Positions 45,520 to 56,581 of a stretch of 64,000 nt of DNA are shown here, one piece after another. This DNA comes from CAYXAA01 sp964462985 (GTDB lineage Bacteria > Pseudomonadota > Alphaproteobacteria > Rhizobiales > Stappiaceae), in the NCBI GenBank assembly GCA_964462985.1, contig CAYXAA010000003.1, forward strand, positions 1 to 64,000, written 5' to 3'. A program made the position numbers and the translations under genes. How positions within the stretch are numbered: position 1 is the first letter of the stretch; the number at the start of each line of letters is the position of its first letter. The notes beneath the pieces are model-generated. The model ran no database searches. It was given only the letters and a program-made list of their open reading frames with translations, and was not told the origin of the DNA.

Positions 45520-46266
45520 ATGCGACTGATCGTCGGCCTCGGCAATCCCGGCGCGAAATACGAGCGCAACCGTCACAACATCGGTTTCATGGCGGTCGAT
45601 GCGATCCATCGCCGCCATGCCGGCTTCTCGCCCTGGCGTAAACGGTTCCAGGCAGAGGTGTCAGAGGGGCATCTCGGGGGCGAGAAGGTGCTGCTTCTCA
45701 AGCCGATGACCTACATGAACGAATCCGGTCTGGCCGTTGGTGAGGCCATTCGGTTCTATAAGATCCCGCTTTCCGACGTTACCGTCCTCTACGACGAACT
45801 CGACCTGCCGCCAGGCAAGGTCCGGGTGAAGGTCGGAGGGGGTGCCGGCGGCCACAACGGCATCCGCTCGATCGACGCCCATGCCGGCGCCGACTACCGC
45901 CGTGTTCGCCTCGGTATCGGACATCCGGGCGTCAAGGAGCGCGTGACCGGCCACGTTCTCGGCGACTTCGCCAAAGCCGATGCCGAGTGGCTGGAGCCGC
46001 TGCTCGATGCGGTCGCAGACAACGCCGCCCTTCTGGCCGAAGGCAAGGACAGCCAGTTCGCCAACAAGGTTGCGCTGGCTCTCGCGCCGGACAAGCCCGC
46101 ACGACAGACGGCCAAACCCAGGGCAGCGGAAGCGTCAGCGGCGCGTCCGACAGGCGGCCAGAGCCACATTCGCCAGGCCCGCCGGAGTCCGGCGCCCACC
46201 CTGCCCAAATCGGGCCCGATGGCAGAACTGCTGAAGAAGGTCTTCGGCGCCGGTGACAAGGACTGA
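45520..46266 (+). CDS. pth: Peptidyl-tRNA hydrolase
   Basis: Releases tRNA from drop-off peptidyl-tRNA. 248 residues, against about 190 in E. coli. Catalytic motif GLGNPGAKYERNRHN with N9 and H19, then KPMTYMNESGLAV and DLPPGKVRVKVGGGAGGHNGIRS with its catalytic Asp, and VRLGIGHPG. The extra C-terminal 55 residues are basic and Ala/Pro/Arg-rich (KPARQTAKPRAAEASAARP) and probably disordered. Between rplY and ychF, the usual order in this group. Confidence 0.96.
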   Translation: MRLIVGLGNPGAKYERNRHNIGFMAVDAIHRRHAGFSPWRKRFQAEVSEGHLGGEKVLLLKPMTYMNESGLAVGEAIRFYKIPLSDVTVLYDELDLPPGKVRVKVGGGAGGHNGIRSIDAHAGADYRRVRLGIGHPGVKERVTGHVLGDFAKADAEWLEPLLDAVADNAALLAEGKDSQFANKVALALAPDKPARQTAKPRAAEASAARPTGGQSHIRQARRSPAPTLPKSGPMAELLKKVFGAGDKD

Positions 46267-46371
46267 CGCCATGGTCGTGCGGCGGCCCGCCCCGGCGGTT
46301 GACCTTGATGGCGTTCCTCGGGCATGAAGCGCGCAACTTCCCTAAGCCCACCAGATTGAAAGCGACATTCC

Positions 46372-47472
46372 ATGGGGTTCCAGTGCGGTATCGTCGGGCT
46401 GCCGAACGTCGGCAAGTCCACGCTGTTCAACGCGCTCACCAGGACCGCGGCTGCCCAGGCGGCCAATTACCCGTTCTGCACAATCGAGCCGAACACCGGT
46501 GAGGTCGCCGTACCGGACCCAAGGCTGACAAAGCTCGCCGAAATCGCCGGCTCGGCCAATATCGTCCCCACCCGTCTTACCTTCGTCGACATCGCCGGCC
46601 TCGTCCGCGGGGCCTCCAAGGGTGAAGGCCTCGGCAACCAGTTCCTCGCCAACATCCGCGAGGTCGATGCCATCGCCCATGTGCTGCGCTGCTTCGAGGA
46701 CGGCGACATCGCCCATGTCGAGGGCCGTGTCGACCCGATCGCCGATGCCGACACCGTCGAGACCGAACTGATGGTCGCCGACATGGAAAGCCTCGAGCGC
46801 CGGATCGCACCGCTGCGCAAGAAGGCGACCGGCGGCGACAAGGAAGCCAAGGCTGTGGTGCCAATCATGGAGGCAGCACTGAGGCTGCTGTCGGACGGCA
46901 AGCCCGTCAGACAGCTTGAGCTGGGCTCCGTGGAGGAGAGAAAGATCCTGGAAAGCCTGAACCTCCTGACTTCCAAGCCGGTGCTCTATGTCTGCAACGT
47001 TGAGGAAGCCGCGGCAGCGACCGGAAATGCCTATTCGCAGCAGGTGGAGGAGAAGGCCAGGGCGGAAGGTGCGGCCTGCGTTGTCATCTCCGCCGCGATC
47101 GAGGCCGAGATCGCCCAGCTCGACGATGACGAGCAGCGCGAATACATGGAAAGCATGGGGCTTGCGGAGCCCGGCCTCGACCGCCTGATCCGCGCCGGCT
47201 ACGAGCTGCTCGGCCTCATCACCTTCTTCACCGTCGGCCCAAAGGAGGCCCGCGCCTGGACCATCACGCGCGGCACCAAGGCGCCGCAGGCGGCCGGCGT
47301 GATCCATACCGACTTCGAGCGTGGCTTTATCCGCGCCCAGACCATCGCCTATGCGGATTTCATCGCCCTCGGCGGCGAGTCCGCTGCCAAGGAAGCGGGC
47401 AAGGCGCGCGACGAGGGCAAAGAATACGTCGTCAAGGATGGCGACGTCATGCTGTTCAAATTCAACACCTGA
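46372..47472 (+). CDS. ychF: Redox-regulated P-loop ATPase YchF/Ola1
   Basis: 366 residues, Obg-family ATPase associated with ribosomes and oxidative-stress response. GLPNVGKSTLFNALT (Walker A at 9-16), VDIAGLVRGASKGEGLGNQFL (G3 and switch), VCNVEE in place of the GTPase NKxD, which underlies ATP preference, and the C-terminal TGS domain (GPKEARAWTITRGTKAPQAA, IHTDFERGFIRA). A GC hairpin follows the stop. Confidence 0.96.
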   Translation: MGFQCGIVGLPNVGKSTLFNALTRTAAAQAANYPFCTIEPNTGEVAVPDPRLTKLAEIAGSANIVPTRLTFVDIAGLVRGASKGEGLGNQFLANIREVDAIAHVLRCFEDGDIAHVEGRVDPIADADTVETELMVADMESLERRIAPLRKKATGGDKEAKAVVPIMEAALRLLSDGKPVRQLELGSVEERKILESLNLLTSKPVLYVCNVEEAAAATGNAYSQQVEEKARAEGAACVVISAAIEAEIAQLDDDEQREYMESMGLAEPGLDRLIRAGYELLGLITFFTVGPKEARAWTITRGTKAPQAAGVIHTDFERGFIRAQTIAYADFIALGGESAAKEAGKARDEGKEYVVKDGDVMLFKFNT

Positions 47473-47473
47473 G

Positions 47474-47489
47474 CCGCCGCGTGCGGCGG
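47474..47489 (+). terminator. GC hairpin immediately after ychF
   Basis: CCGCCG and CGGCGG separated by CGTG, starting 2 bp past the stop. No T tract follows, so function as a terminator is doubtful. Confidence 0.3.
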
Positions 47490-47526
47490 TCTCGCGCGCT
47501 GCTGCCGATTGGTCTAAGTAGACGGC

Positions 47527-47982
47527 ATGACCATACGCTACTTTGAGGATTTCCAGCCCGGCGAGGTCATCGAGCTCGGCGAGAAGCTTGTTACACGCGA
47601 AGAGATCGTCGCCTTCGCGGCCGAGTTCGATCCCCAGCCTTTCCATCTTGACGACGCGGCGGGGGCCGACTCCCTGCTCGGCGGGCTGGCCGCCTCCGGC
47701 TGGCATACCATCGCGATGCTGATGCGGCTGTTGTGCGACGGACTGCTGCTGTCCTCGTCCTGCATGGGATCTCCGGGCGTCGACAAGGTCGCCTGGCTGC
47801 TGCCGGTCAGGCCGGGTGATCGCATCAGCGCGCGGGCGCGCGTCGTCGCCACCCGGGCGCTCCGGTCGCGGCCGGGCCTTGGCATTGTCCGATTCGACAT
47901 CGAGGTCGCCAACCAGGATCGGGTGACGGTGATGACGATGGACAACGATATCCTGTTCGGATTGCGGGAGACGGCCGCGTGA
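47527..47982 (+). CDS. MaoC-like dehydratase, copy 1
   Basis: 151 residues, hot-dog fold. FAAEFDPQPFHLDDAA matches the hydratase-2 motif with catalytic Asp and His; LGGLAASGWHT follows. It probably hydrates an enoyl-CoA, perhaps as a heterodimer with the next gene product, to which it is coupled by a GTGA overlap. Substrate chain length unknown. Start ATG 47527. Confidence 0.9.
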   Translation: MTIRYFEDFQPGEVIELGEKLVTREEIVAFAAEFDPQPFHLDDAAGADSLLGGLAASGWHTIAMLMRLLCDGLLLSSSCMGSPGVDKVAWLLPVRPGDRISARARVVATRALRSRPGLGIVRFDIEVANQDRVTVMTMDNDILFGLRETAA

Positions 47983-48458
47983 AGTTCTACGAGGACATCG
48001 AGATCGGAGACCGAATCGAGATCGGCAGCCACCTTTTTACCGCCGAAGAGATCATCCGCTTCGCCACCGCCTATGATCCGCAGCGCTTCCACCTGTCCGA
48101 CGAGGCAGCCGCAAAGACCCATTTTGGCCGCCTGTGCGCCTCGGGTTGGCACACCGCCTCGGTGTGGATGCGCCTGATGGTCGAGTTTCGCAACCGCGAG
48201 CTGAAGCGCGCCGCCGACGCCGGCCTGCCGGTCGCCCGGCTTGGTCCCTCTCCCGGCTTTGAGACCCTGAAGTGGGTCAAGCCGGTGTTTGCCGGCGACT
48301 GCATCAGCTACACGTCAGAGGTTGTCGCCAAGCGCGAGAGCCGGACTCGGCCGCAGTGGGGGATTGTGAAAAACGAGAACGCCGGCACCAACCAGAATGG
48401 CGAGGTGGTGTTCCGTTTCCGCTCCAGCGTTTTCGTCGAGCGACGTTCCGGCCAATAG
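47979..48458 (+). CDS. MaoC-like dehydratase, copy 2
   Basis: 159 residues from a GTG start that overlaps the stop of copy 1. FATAYDPQRFHLSDEAA carries the same catalytic Asp/His pattern, then FGRLCASGWHTASVWMRLMV. The C-terminal KPVFAGDCISYTSEVVAKRESR and GEVVFRFRSSVFV strands are typical of the family. Tandem MaoC pairs occur widely in Hyphomicrobiales beside housekeeping genes. Convergent with the following GNAT gene. Confidence 0.9.
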   Translation: MKFYEDIEIGDRIEIGSHLFTAEEIIRFATAYDPQRFHLSDEAAAKTHFGRLCASGWHTASVWMRLMVEFRNRELKRAADAGLPVARLGPSPGFETLKWVKPVFAGDCISYTSEVVAKRESRTRPQWGIVKNENAGTNQNGEVVFRFRSSVFVERRSGQ

Positions 48459-48479
48459 CATCCGTTCAAGGTCGATGAT

Positions 48480-48959
48480 CTAGATCGACCGGGCGAACAC
48501 GACCTCATCGCGGATCGGAATGCCATAGGCGCCGCTGACCGGAATTTCAGGCTTGCGCTTGCGTTCCTCGTCGATCGCTCCGGCGACGATCCGATCCAGG
48601 CGAAAGCCGCGGCGCTGGTAGAAGCGGAAAGCATCGAGATTGTCGTTTGACGTCCGCACGATCAGCCGCCGGACGCCATTCTCCACGGCTGCGCCGACCA
48701 CCGTGTTGAGCAGGGCCGTTCCGGTGCCGCCCCGTGGCTGCAGGGAATCCAGCGTCAGGATTTCCCACTCATCGGCACGCTTGATCAGGGTAACGAGCCC
48801 GACGATCTCACCATCCTCCTCCGCCAGGTAGCCCGGCTGGCGCGAGGCGTCGACCAGTTCACCTTCGATCAGCATCTCAGGGCTGGTCCATCGTCGAGTA
48901 AGAAGATCGGCGACAGCGGCGTGGTCGCCGTCCTCGACGCTGCGAATTCGTACGGTCAT
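48480..48959 (-). CDS. GNAT family N-acetyltransferase
   Basis: 159 residues. MTVRIRSVEDGDHAAVADLLTRRW at the start, EWEILTLDSLQPRGGTGTALL (acetyl-CoA loop, R-G-G-T-G-T), RRLIVRTSNDNLDAFRFYQRRGFRL. Target unknown. Start at ATG 48959 with a GGAGG sequence upstream; a longer in-frame start at 49052 adds 31 non-conserved residues. Stop is 22 bp from that of the convergent MaoC gene. Confidence 0.9.
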   Translation of the reverse strand: MTVRIRSVEDGDHAAVADLLTRRWTSPEMLIEGELVDASRQPGYLAEEDGEIVGLVTLIKRADEWEILTLDSLQPRGGTGTALLNTVVGAAVENGVRRLIVRTSNDNLDAFRFYQRRGFRLDRIVAGAIDEERKRKPEIPVSGAYGIPIRDEVVFARSI

Positions 48960-49171
48960 GCTGCCTCCTGCGTGTAACATCGGTGCTGCGCACGATGCGG
49001 ACGCCTTAACCCAATCCTGCGTGACGCCCAGCCCACTCCAGTGAAAACCCAATCGCGCTTGCTGTTTGCGCCCCCTCCCTCACATCGAGGGGGATCGATT
49101 TCGGGGCCCAGCCCTTGCCCCGGGGTTGATCCGGGCAAGGATGTGTTTGTCAGACCAGCCAAGAAAGGGGC

Positions 49172-49720
49172 CTAGTGACCGGGAAAGGCGACCAGCGTGC
49201 GCACTGGAACGCCAAGGCTCTCGATCCTGGCGCGTCCGCCGAGGTCGGGCAGATCGACGATGAAGCAGGCCGCCACCACCTCCGCGCCCATCTGCTGGAG
49301 CAGCTTGCTGGCCGCTTCCGCGGTTCCGCCCGTGGCGATCAGGTCATCGACGAGTATCACCTTTTCGCCGGCGGAAATGGCATCCTTGTGCATCTCCATC
49401 TCGTCGATGCCGTATTCCAGGGAATAGGCGATGCGCACGGTCTCGTGCGGCAGCTTGCCCTTCTTGCGGATCGGCACGAACCCGGCCGAGAGCTGATGGG
49501 CCACCGCGCCGCCAAGGATGAAGCCGCGCGCCTCGATACCGGCGATCTTGTCGACCTTTGATCCGGCCCAGGGCTGCACCAGAGCGTCAACGGCACGGCG
49601 AAAGGCCCGGGCATCGCCCAAGAGCGTCGTGATGTCCCGGAACAGGATGCCCGTCTTGGGATAATCGGGAATCGTCCTGATCGCCTTGATCAGCTCATCC
49701 GACACGGTCTCTACGCTCAT
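49172..49720 (-). CDS. apt: Adenine phosphoribosyltransferase
   Basis: Converts adenine and PRPP to AMP. 182 residues. IRTIPDYPKTGILFRDITTLL, then AGIEARGFILGGAVAHQL, RKKGKLPHETVRIAYSLEYG and the PRPP-binding VILVDDLIATGGTAEAA. Encoded just downstream of mtnP on the same strand, so adenine released by MTA phosphorolysis can be recovered by this enzyme. Stop region FPGH at 49172. Confidence 0.97.
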   Translation of the reverse strand: MSVETVSDELIKAIRTIPDYPKTGILFRDITTLLGDARAFRRAVDALVQPWAGSKVDKIAGIEARGFILGGAVAHQLSAGFVPIRKKGKLPHETVRIAYSLEYGIDEMEMHKDAISAGEKVILVDDLIATGGTAEAASKLLQQMGAEVVAACFIVDLPDLGGRARIESLGVPVRTLVAFPGH

Positions 49721-49847
49721 GCTGGAACAGGCTCCAATCGTTCCCGGGGGCGGTTTGAGTCACCGCGGCGGTTGAAGATAGTCGCTGAACCGCCCTGTCC
49801 GCCAGACCATGTCAGCGACGGGCGCACTTGTTCCACACGATCTCCGC

Positions 49848-50723
49848 TCACCCTTGCAGGACCCGCCCTGCGACGGCATCGAGCTTGGCAAGCAATGTCG
49901 GGTCACGCGCGTCCGGCGCGGTTATGATGGCATTTTCCAAGGCGCGGTCCGATCCGACCGGACAGGCTTCATGCGTGCGCGGCAGGATGCGGGCGAGGCG
50001 TCCAACAAGCCGCTGCGCATTCTGCGCATTGTCGCGCAGCACCTGGATGATCGACTGGATGTCGACCTCGCCGTGCTCCGGATGCCAGCTGTCGTAATCC
50101 GTCACCATCGCGACGGTCGCGTAGCAAATCTCGGCCTCGCGGGCGAGCTTGGCTTCCGGCATGTTGGTCATGCCGATGACGTCGCAGCCCCAGGCCCGGT
50201 AAAGATGGCTTTCGGCAAGGGTGGAGAATTGCGGCCCCTCCATCGCCAGGTAAGTGCCGCCGCGCCGGTAGACCAGCGCCTCTGCCCGCGCCGCTGCCTC
50301 GACATGGTCGACCAGTCGCGGGCTGACCGGATAGGCCATCGACACATGAGCGACACAGCCGGCGCCGAAGAAGCTCTTCGGCCGCGCGAACGTCCGATCG
50401 ATGAATTGCTCGACCAGCACGAAGGTGCCTGGCGCATACTCTTCCTTGAGCGACCCGCAGGCCGAGACGGAGACGAGATCCGTCACGCCGCAGCGCTTCA
50501 AGACGTCGATGTTGGCGCGGTAGTTGATGTCCGAGGGCGAGAACCGGTGACCGCGGCCATGCCGCGGCAGGAACACGACGGTCAGACCGTCGATTTCCCC
50601 GACCCGAACCTGGTCGGAAGGCTCACCCCACGGGCTTTCCACCGTCTGCCACGCGGCACCTTCCAGACCCGGCAGGTCATAGACGCCCGAGCCGCCGATC
50701 ACGCCAAGCACCGCCTTCGTCAT
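49848..50723 (-). CDS. mtnP: S-methyl-5'-thioadenosine phosphorylase
   Basis: Cleaves methylthioadenosine to adenine and methylthioribose-1-phosphate. 291 residues. GVIGGSGVYDLPGLEG, FLPRHGRGHRFSPSDINYRANI, VSVSACGSLKEEYAPGTFV and YLAMEGPQFSTLAES with GMTNMPEAKLAREAEICYA are family hallmarks. AAGGAGAGG Shine-Dalgarno before the ATG. It lies downstream of petABC but behind that operon's terminator; apt follows after 127 bp. Confidence 0.96.
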   Translation of the reverse strand: MTKAVLGVIGGSGVYDLPGLEGAAWQTVESPWGEPSDQVRVGEIDGLTVVFLPRHGRGHRFSPSDINYRANIDVLKRCGVTDLVSVSACGSLKEEYAPGTFVLVEQFIDRTFARPKSFFGAGCVAHVSMAYPVSPRLVDHVEAAARAEALVYRRGGTYLAMEGPQFSTLAESHLYRAWGCDVIGMTNMPEAKLAREAEICYATVAMVTDYDSWHPEHGEVDIQSIIQVLRDNAQNAQRLVGRLARILPRTHEACPVGSDRALENAIITAPDARDPTLLAKLDAVAGRVLQG

Positions 50724-50835
50724 CCGCCTCTCCTTCAGGACATGCTGCTTACGTCTTGCGCTTCAATGCCACAGCCGGCCGAAGACGGCCACCGTCTCTC
50801 TGGCTGGGCCAAATGCGATCTGCGACACGCACACG

Positions 50836-50866
50836 AAAAAGGGCCACCGGATTGCTCCGGTGGCCC
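50836..50866 (-). terminator. Intrinsic terminator of petABC
   Basis: Perfect 10-bp stem GGGCCACCGG with CCGGTGGCCC (50841-50866), 6-nt loop, followed on the minus strand by five T (50840-50836). Located 25 bp past the petC stop, and so reads in the direction of petABC. Confidence 0.88.
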
Positions 50867-50891
50867 CGAGACCTCGATTCCTTGCCGTCGG

Positions 50892-51737
50892 TCAGTGGTC
50901 GACGTTGCTCCAGAGCTTGCGCTTGGTGAAGTAGAGCAGCGAGGCAAAGATGATCAGGAAGACCATCACGCGGAAGCCGATCTTCTTGCGCGCCTCCAGA
51001 TGCGGCTCAGCGGCCCACATCATGAACGCGGCAACATCCTTGGAATACTGATCGACGGTCTGCGGCGTGCCGTCGGTATACTCGACCAGGTCGTCGGAAA
51101 GCGGCGGCGCCATGGCAATCGCATTCCCCGACAGGAAGGCCGTGTTGTAGTACATGCCTTCGGGGATGGTGACGCCTTCCGGCACATCCTCTTCGTAGCT
51201 CGTCAGCAGCGCGTGGATGTAGTCCGGCCCCTGCTCTTGGTACTGGGTGAAAGCATCGAAGATGAACCACGGAAACCCGGCATGGGCGGCGCGGGCCTTG
51301 GCCAGCACCGAAAAGTCCGGCGGGAAGGCGCCGCCATTCGAGGCGCGGGCTGCCTGCTCGTTGGGGAACGGCGGCGGGAACCGGTCGGCGAGGGTCGCGG
51401 GACGCTCGAACATGTCGCCCGCGTCATCCGGACCGTCCATGACGGTATACTCGGACGCAATCGCCCTCGCCTCCGCCTCGGAGAATTCCGGTCCACCCTC
51501 CTCAGCCAGGTTCCGAAACGCCACCAGGTTGAGCGAGTGGCAGGAGGAGCAGACCTCCTTATAGACCTTGAAACCACGCTGCAGCTGGCCGCGGTCGTAC
51601 ATGCCGAATGGCCCGGAGAAGGACCACTGCAGCCGTTCGATATGCGGCGTTTCTCCGGCGGCGAAGGCCGACGGCACCGCCAGTGCGAGACTGGCAGCAA
51701 CGGCGGCGACCCGGGCGATGTTGATCATCGTGTTCAT
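50892..51737 (-). CDS. petC: Cytochrome c1 subunit of ubiquinol-cytochrome c reductase
   Basis: 281 residues. Signal peptide MNTMINIARVAAVAASLALA, cleaved near SAFA. Haem-binding CSSCH in VYKEVCSSCHSLNLVAF, a periplasmic globular domain with IPEGMYYNTAFLSGNAIAMA containing the likely Met ligand, and a C-terminal membrane anchor (FRVMVFLIIFASLLYF) with basic cytoplasmic end. In many bacteria petB and petC are fused or adjacent; here petC is separate. Start chosen at ATG 51737, at the signal peptide. Last gene of the petABC operon. Confidence 0.96.
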   Translation of the reverse strand: MNTMINIARVAAVAASLALAVPSAFAAGETPHIERLQWSFSGPFGMYDRGQLQRGFKVYKEVCSSCHSLNLVAFRNLAEEGGPEFSEAEARAIASEYTVMDGPDDAGDMFERPATLADRFPPPFPNEQAARASNGGAFPPDFSVLAKARAAHAGFPWFIFDAFTQYQEQGPDYIHALLTSYEEDVPEGVTIPEGMYYNTAFLSGNAIAMAPPLSDDLVEYTDGTPQTVDQYSKDVAAFMMWAAEPHLEARKKIGFRVMVFLIIFASLLYFTKRKLWSNVDH

Positions 51738-51766
51738 TCTTTCAGACTCCCGATCTCGCCCGTTTC

Positions 51767-53038
51767 TCACTTGGACTGCGGTGCGGAAACCGCTCCGACC
51801 GGCTGGCCCGAGCCGCCGGATTTCGCAAGCACGGCCTCCGAAATCGACGCCGGCAGCGGCTTCGGCTTCTCCAGGAAGCCAAGCAGCGGCAGAATGATCA
51901 GGAAATGCGCGAAGTAATAGACCGTGAAGATCCGCGCGAGGATGACGTAGATGCCTTCGGCCGGCATCGCGCCGAGGTAGCCGAGCGCCACGCAGACGGC
52001 CGCGAAGATCCAGAAGAACTGCCGGAACAGCGGCCGGTAGGCGCCCGAACGGACCCTTGACGTGTCAAGCCAGGGCAAAACGAACAGGATGGCAATCGAG
52101 CCGAACATCGCCACCACGCCGCCAAGCTTGTCCGGAATTGCGCGCAGGATCGCGTAGAACGGCAGGAAGTACCATTCGGGCACGATATGGGCCGGTGTCA
52201 CCAGCGGATTGGCTTCGATGTAGTTGTCCGGATGGCCCATGTAGTTCGGCACGTAGAACACGAACCATGCGAACAGGATCATGAAGACCACGACCGCGAA
52301 CAGATCCTTCACCGTGTAGTACGGATGGAAGGGCACCGTGTCCTGCTTCGTCTTCGGATCGACGCCGGTCGGATTGTTGTTGCCCGAGGTGTGGAATGCC
52401 CAGACGTGCAGCAGCGCAACGCCGAAAATCATGAATGGCAACAGGTAGTGCAGTGAGAAGAAGCGGTTCAGGGTTGGGTTATCGACCGAGAAGCCACCCC
52501 ACAGCCACGTCCGCACGGCTTCGCCGACCAGCGGGATCGCCGAGAACAGGTTGGTGATCACGGTGGCGCCCCAGAACGACATCTGTCCCCACGGCAGCAC
52601 GTAACCCATGAAGGCCGTGGCCATCATGATGAGGAAAATGATCACTCCGAGAATCCAGGACACCTCGCGCGGCGCCTTGTAGGAACCGTAGTACATTCCG
52701 CGGAACATGTGGATGTAGACGGCGATGAAGAACATCGAAGCGCCGTTGGAGTGCAGGTAGCGCAGCATCCAGCCGAAGTTCACGTCGCGCATGATGTGCT
52801 CGACGGAATTGAACGCCATCGTGGTATGCGGCGTGTAGTGCATCACCAAAACGACACCGGTCAGGATCTGCGCGACCAGCACGAAGAACAGGATGCCGCC
52901 GAAGGTCCACCAGTAGTTGAGGTTCTTCGGCGTGGGAAAGTCGACGAAGGAGCCGCGGATCAGCGAGATCACCGGCAGGCGGCTCTCGAGCCACTTCGCT
53001 GCGGCGCTCTTCGGCACGTAGTTGAAATGCACAGCCAT
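51767..53038 (-). CDS. petB: Cytochrome b subunit of ubiquinol-cytochrome c reductase
   Basis: 423 residues, eight membrane helices, two b haems. Haem-ligand His occur in helices B (RYLHSNGASMFFIAVYIHMFRG) and D (FFSLHYLLPF, VALLHVWAFHTSG). The Qo-site PEWY motif is intact (HIVPEWYFLPFYAILR), and GYVLPWGQMSFWGATVITN is also present. Start ATG 53038 (MAVHFNYVPKS); extended in-frame sequence upstream is the shadow of petA. Translated after petA with 28 bp between. Confidence 0.97.
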   Translation of the reverse strand: MAVHFNYVPKSAAAKWLESRLPVISLIRGSFVDFPTPKNLNYWWTFGGILFFVLVAQILTGVVLVMHYTPHTTMAFNSVEHIMRDVNFGWMLRYLHSNGASMFFIAVYIHMFRGMYYGSYKAPREVSWILGVIIFLIMMATAFMGYVLPWGQMSFWGATVITNLFSAIPLVGEAVRTWLWGGFSVDNPTLNRFFSLHYLLPFMIFGVALLHVWAFHTSGNNNPTGVDPKTKQDTVPFHPYYTVKDLFAVVVFMILFAWFVFYVPNYMGHPDNYIEANPLVTPAHIVPEWYFLPFYAILRAIPDKLGGVVAMFGSIAILFVLPWLDTSRVRSGAYRPLFRQFFWIFAAVCVALGYLGAMPAEGIYVILARIFTVYYFAHFLIILPLLGFLEKPKPLPASISEAVLAKSGGSGQPVGAVSAPQSK

Positions 53039-53066
53039 GGCTGTCTCCCGAAACCTGGATTGCGGC

Positions 53067-53627
53067 TCAGCCGATCTTGATCGTCGTGTCGGACACGAAT
53101 TCGTACGGCGGCACCAGGAGATTCTCCGGTGCCGGGCCTTTGCGGATGCGGCCCGCCGTGTCGTAGTGGGAGCCGTGGCAGGGGCAGAACCAGCCACCGA
53201 AGTCACCCTGCTGGCCAAGCGGCACGCATCCGAGATGGGTGCAGATGCCGACCATCACGAGCCAGGGCTCCTTGCCCTCGGCAGCGCGGTTGACGTCGGT
53301 CGCCTCGGCATCGGCCGGCAGGTTCGCATTGCGGGCGTTGCGGTCCGGCAGGTTGGCAACCGGAACGGACTTCGCTTCTTCGATCTCCGCTGGCGTGCGG
53401 TGACGGATGAACACCGGCTTGCCGCGCCACTTCACGGTGATCGACTGCCCTTCGGCCACCGCCGAGACGTCGACCTCGATCGAGGCGAGCGCCAGCGCCG
53501 AGGCGTCGGGGTTCATCTGATCAATGAAGGGCCAAACCAGCGCCGCCGCGCCAACCGCCCCCACGGCACCGGTCGCGATATAGAGGAAATCGCGGCGTGT
53601 GGGTTCGACCGTATCCTGATGTGCCAA
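53067..53627 (-). CDS. petA: Rieske iron-sulfur subunit of ubiquinol-cytochrome c reductase
   Basis: 186 residues if translation begins at TTG 53627, giving MAHQDTVEPTRRDFLYIATG, which matches the usual N-terminus of rhizobial Rieske proteins; GAGGA lies upstream. No ATG is available in frame before the twin-arginine segment. TRRDFLY is a Tat signal that also anchors the protein. The [2Fe-2S] ligands are in CTHLGC and CPCHGS, and GPAPENLLVPPYEF is the Pro loop. First gene of petABC. Confidence 0.95.
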   Translation of the reverse strand: MAHQDTVEPTRRDFLYIATGAVGAVGAAALVWPFIDQMNPDASALALASIEVDVSAVAEGQSITVKWRGKPVFIRHRTPAEIEEAKSVPVANLPDRNARNANLPADAEATDVNRAAEGKEPWLVMVGICTHLGCVPLGQQGDFGGWFCPCHGSHYDTAGRIRKGPAPENLLVPPYEFVSDTTIKIG

Positions 53628-53878
53628 GGTCGCGTCCTCTTCAACCTGATACGACCCTGCGGCGACGCTACCGGACCACACCCGAACCAGATGGTGTCGG
53701 GAGGCTCCAGGCAGGTCGGCAGGGTTTCCTGTGCGGGCCAGCCGCACTCATCCAAGCGGGAGGTCTTTTTGCATCGTTCCCGGCACTTGTCCAGATCGCC
53801 GAACGACACAGGGACGGTTTGTCGCGTTGAAACGAAAGTTTGTCGAAGCGATCCCGGACCGCAGCCCGGGATCTTTTG

Positions 53879-55700
<1,822 letters not shown>

Positions 55701-55717
<17 letters not shown>

Positions 55718-56150
55718 GATACTGCCTCCCGGGCACGTGCCCTCGTCGGGGCCTTTCCTTGCCGATGGCTTCGATATCGGACGCGCCGAGCGGCTCCAAA
55801 ACCCTCGGTCCGCGCGGCGTCATGACGACCGCCAGCACGAACGAGACGATTGCCGCGGCCACGACCAGGACTCCGAGAAAGATGGTTCGCAACCGATCGA
55901 CGAATACCTCGCCCGGTTCCATGGCAGAGGCGACGCGCACGGATTCGATGCGCGCCAGTTCCGCAAGCAAGATTGGTGTAAACAGGGCAGCGGCGATCAG
56001 AAGGATCGACGCGACCGCGATGGCGCTCACGACCATGATGCCGAACAGTTCCTGCCTTGGGTCGGCTTCAGGCCGCGGCCTGTGTACATCCGCGGCAACA
56101 TCCGGCAACTCCAGCAGATCAAACGGGTCCAGCGGATAGCGGGACAACAT
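55701..56150 (-). CDS. Small membrane protein of unknown function
   Basis: 149 residues with two hydrophobic segments, at about 37-60 (GIMVVSAIAVASILLIAAAL) and about 88-112 (IFLGVLVVAAAIVSFVLAVV), and charged ends. It begins MLSRYPLDPFDLLELPDVAAD. No family recognised. The 3' end overlaps ABC exporter copy 1 by 17 bp, so the two are likely co-translated and the product may associate with that exporter. Confidence 0.75.
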
Positions 56151-56365
56151 GACACCTCACTCCCAAAAGGGACAGATCGAGCGGTGGCCCCGGGACCGAC
56201 CGGCAGCCAAACGCTCCAACGACGATGCCGGCTTGATAACGGGTCGGACGGCCGACCCGCATCCGTCGAAAGGAAGGACGGATTGCCCTCGCGCGGCGAT
56301 GAGAAGTGAACGTGAGACGGAAAAAGGTGGGCGGCGCGGACCGCTAGGTCAGGCGCCGGAGAGCG

Positions 56366-56440
56366 TCAGTTTCGGCGGGTCCTCATAGCGAAGGGAAACG
56401 CCGACGCGACGCGGATCTGAAGCGCGAGCTTGCCGATCAT
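56366..56440 (-). CDS. Possible 24-residue leader peptide
   Basis: ATG at 56440 with GGAGG spaced 7 bp upstream, ending in TGA at 56366. Product MIGKLALQIR followed by VASAFPFAMRTRRN, a short hydrophobic-basic peptide. Only the ribosome-binding site supports it; it might be a leader for the downstream membrane-protein/ABC genes. Confidence 0.2.
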   Translation of the reverse strand: MIGKLALQIRVASAFPFAMRTRRN

Positions 56441-56581
56441 GCGGTTCCCTCCTGATGTGCCTGAGCCGAACGTTGACAAACGACGATCGCGGGGGAGCGA
56501 CCGCAAGCGCGGCGGCGTAGCGCCACCCCGAACGCCGCGCACTATAGTACAAACACGAACGCCCGTCGCCCTGTAAAGCGA

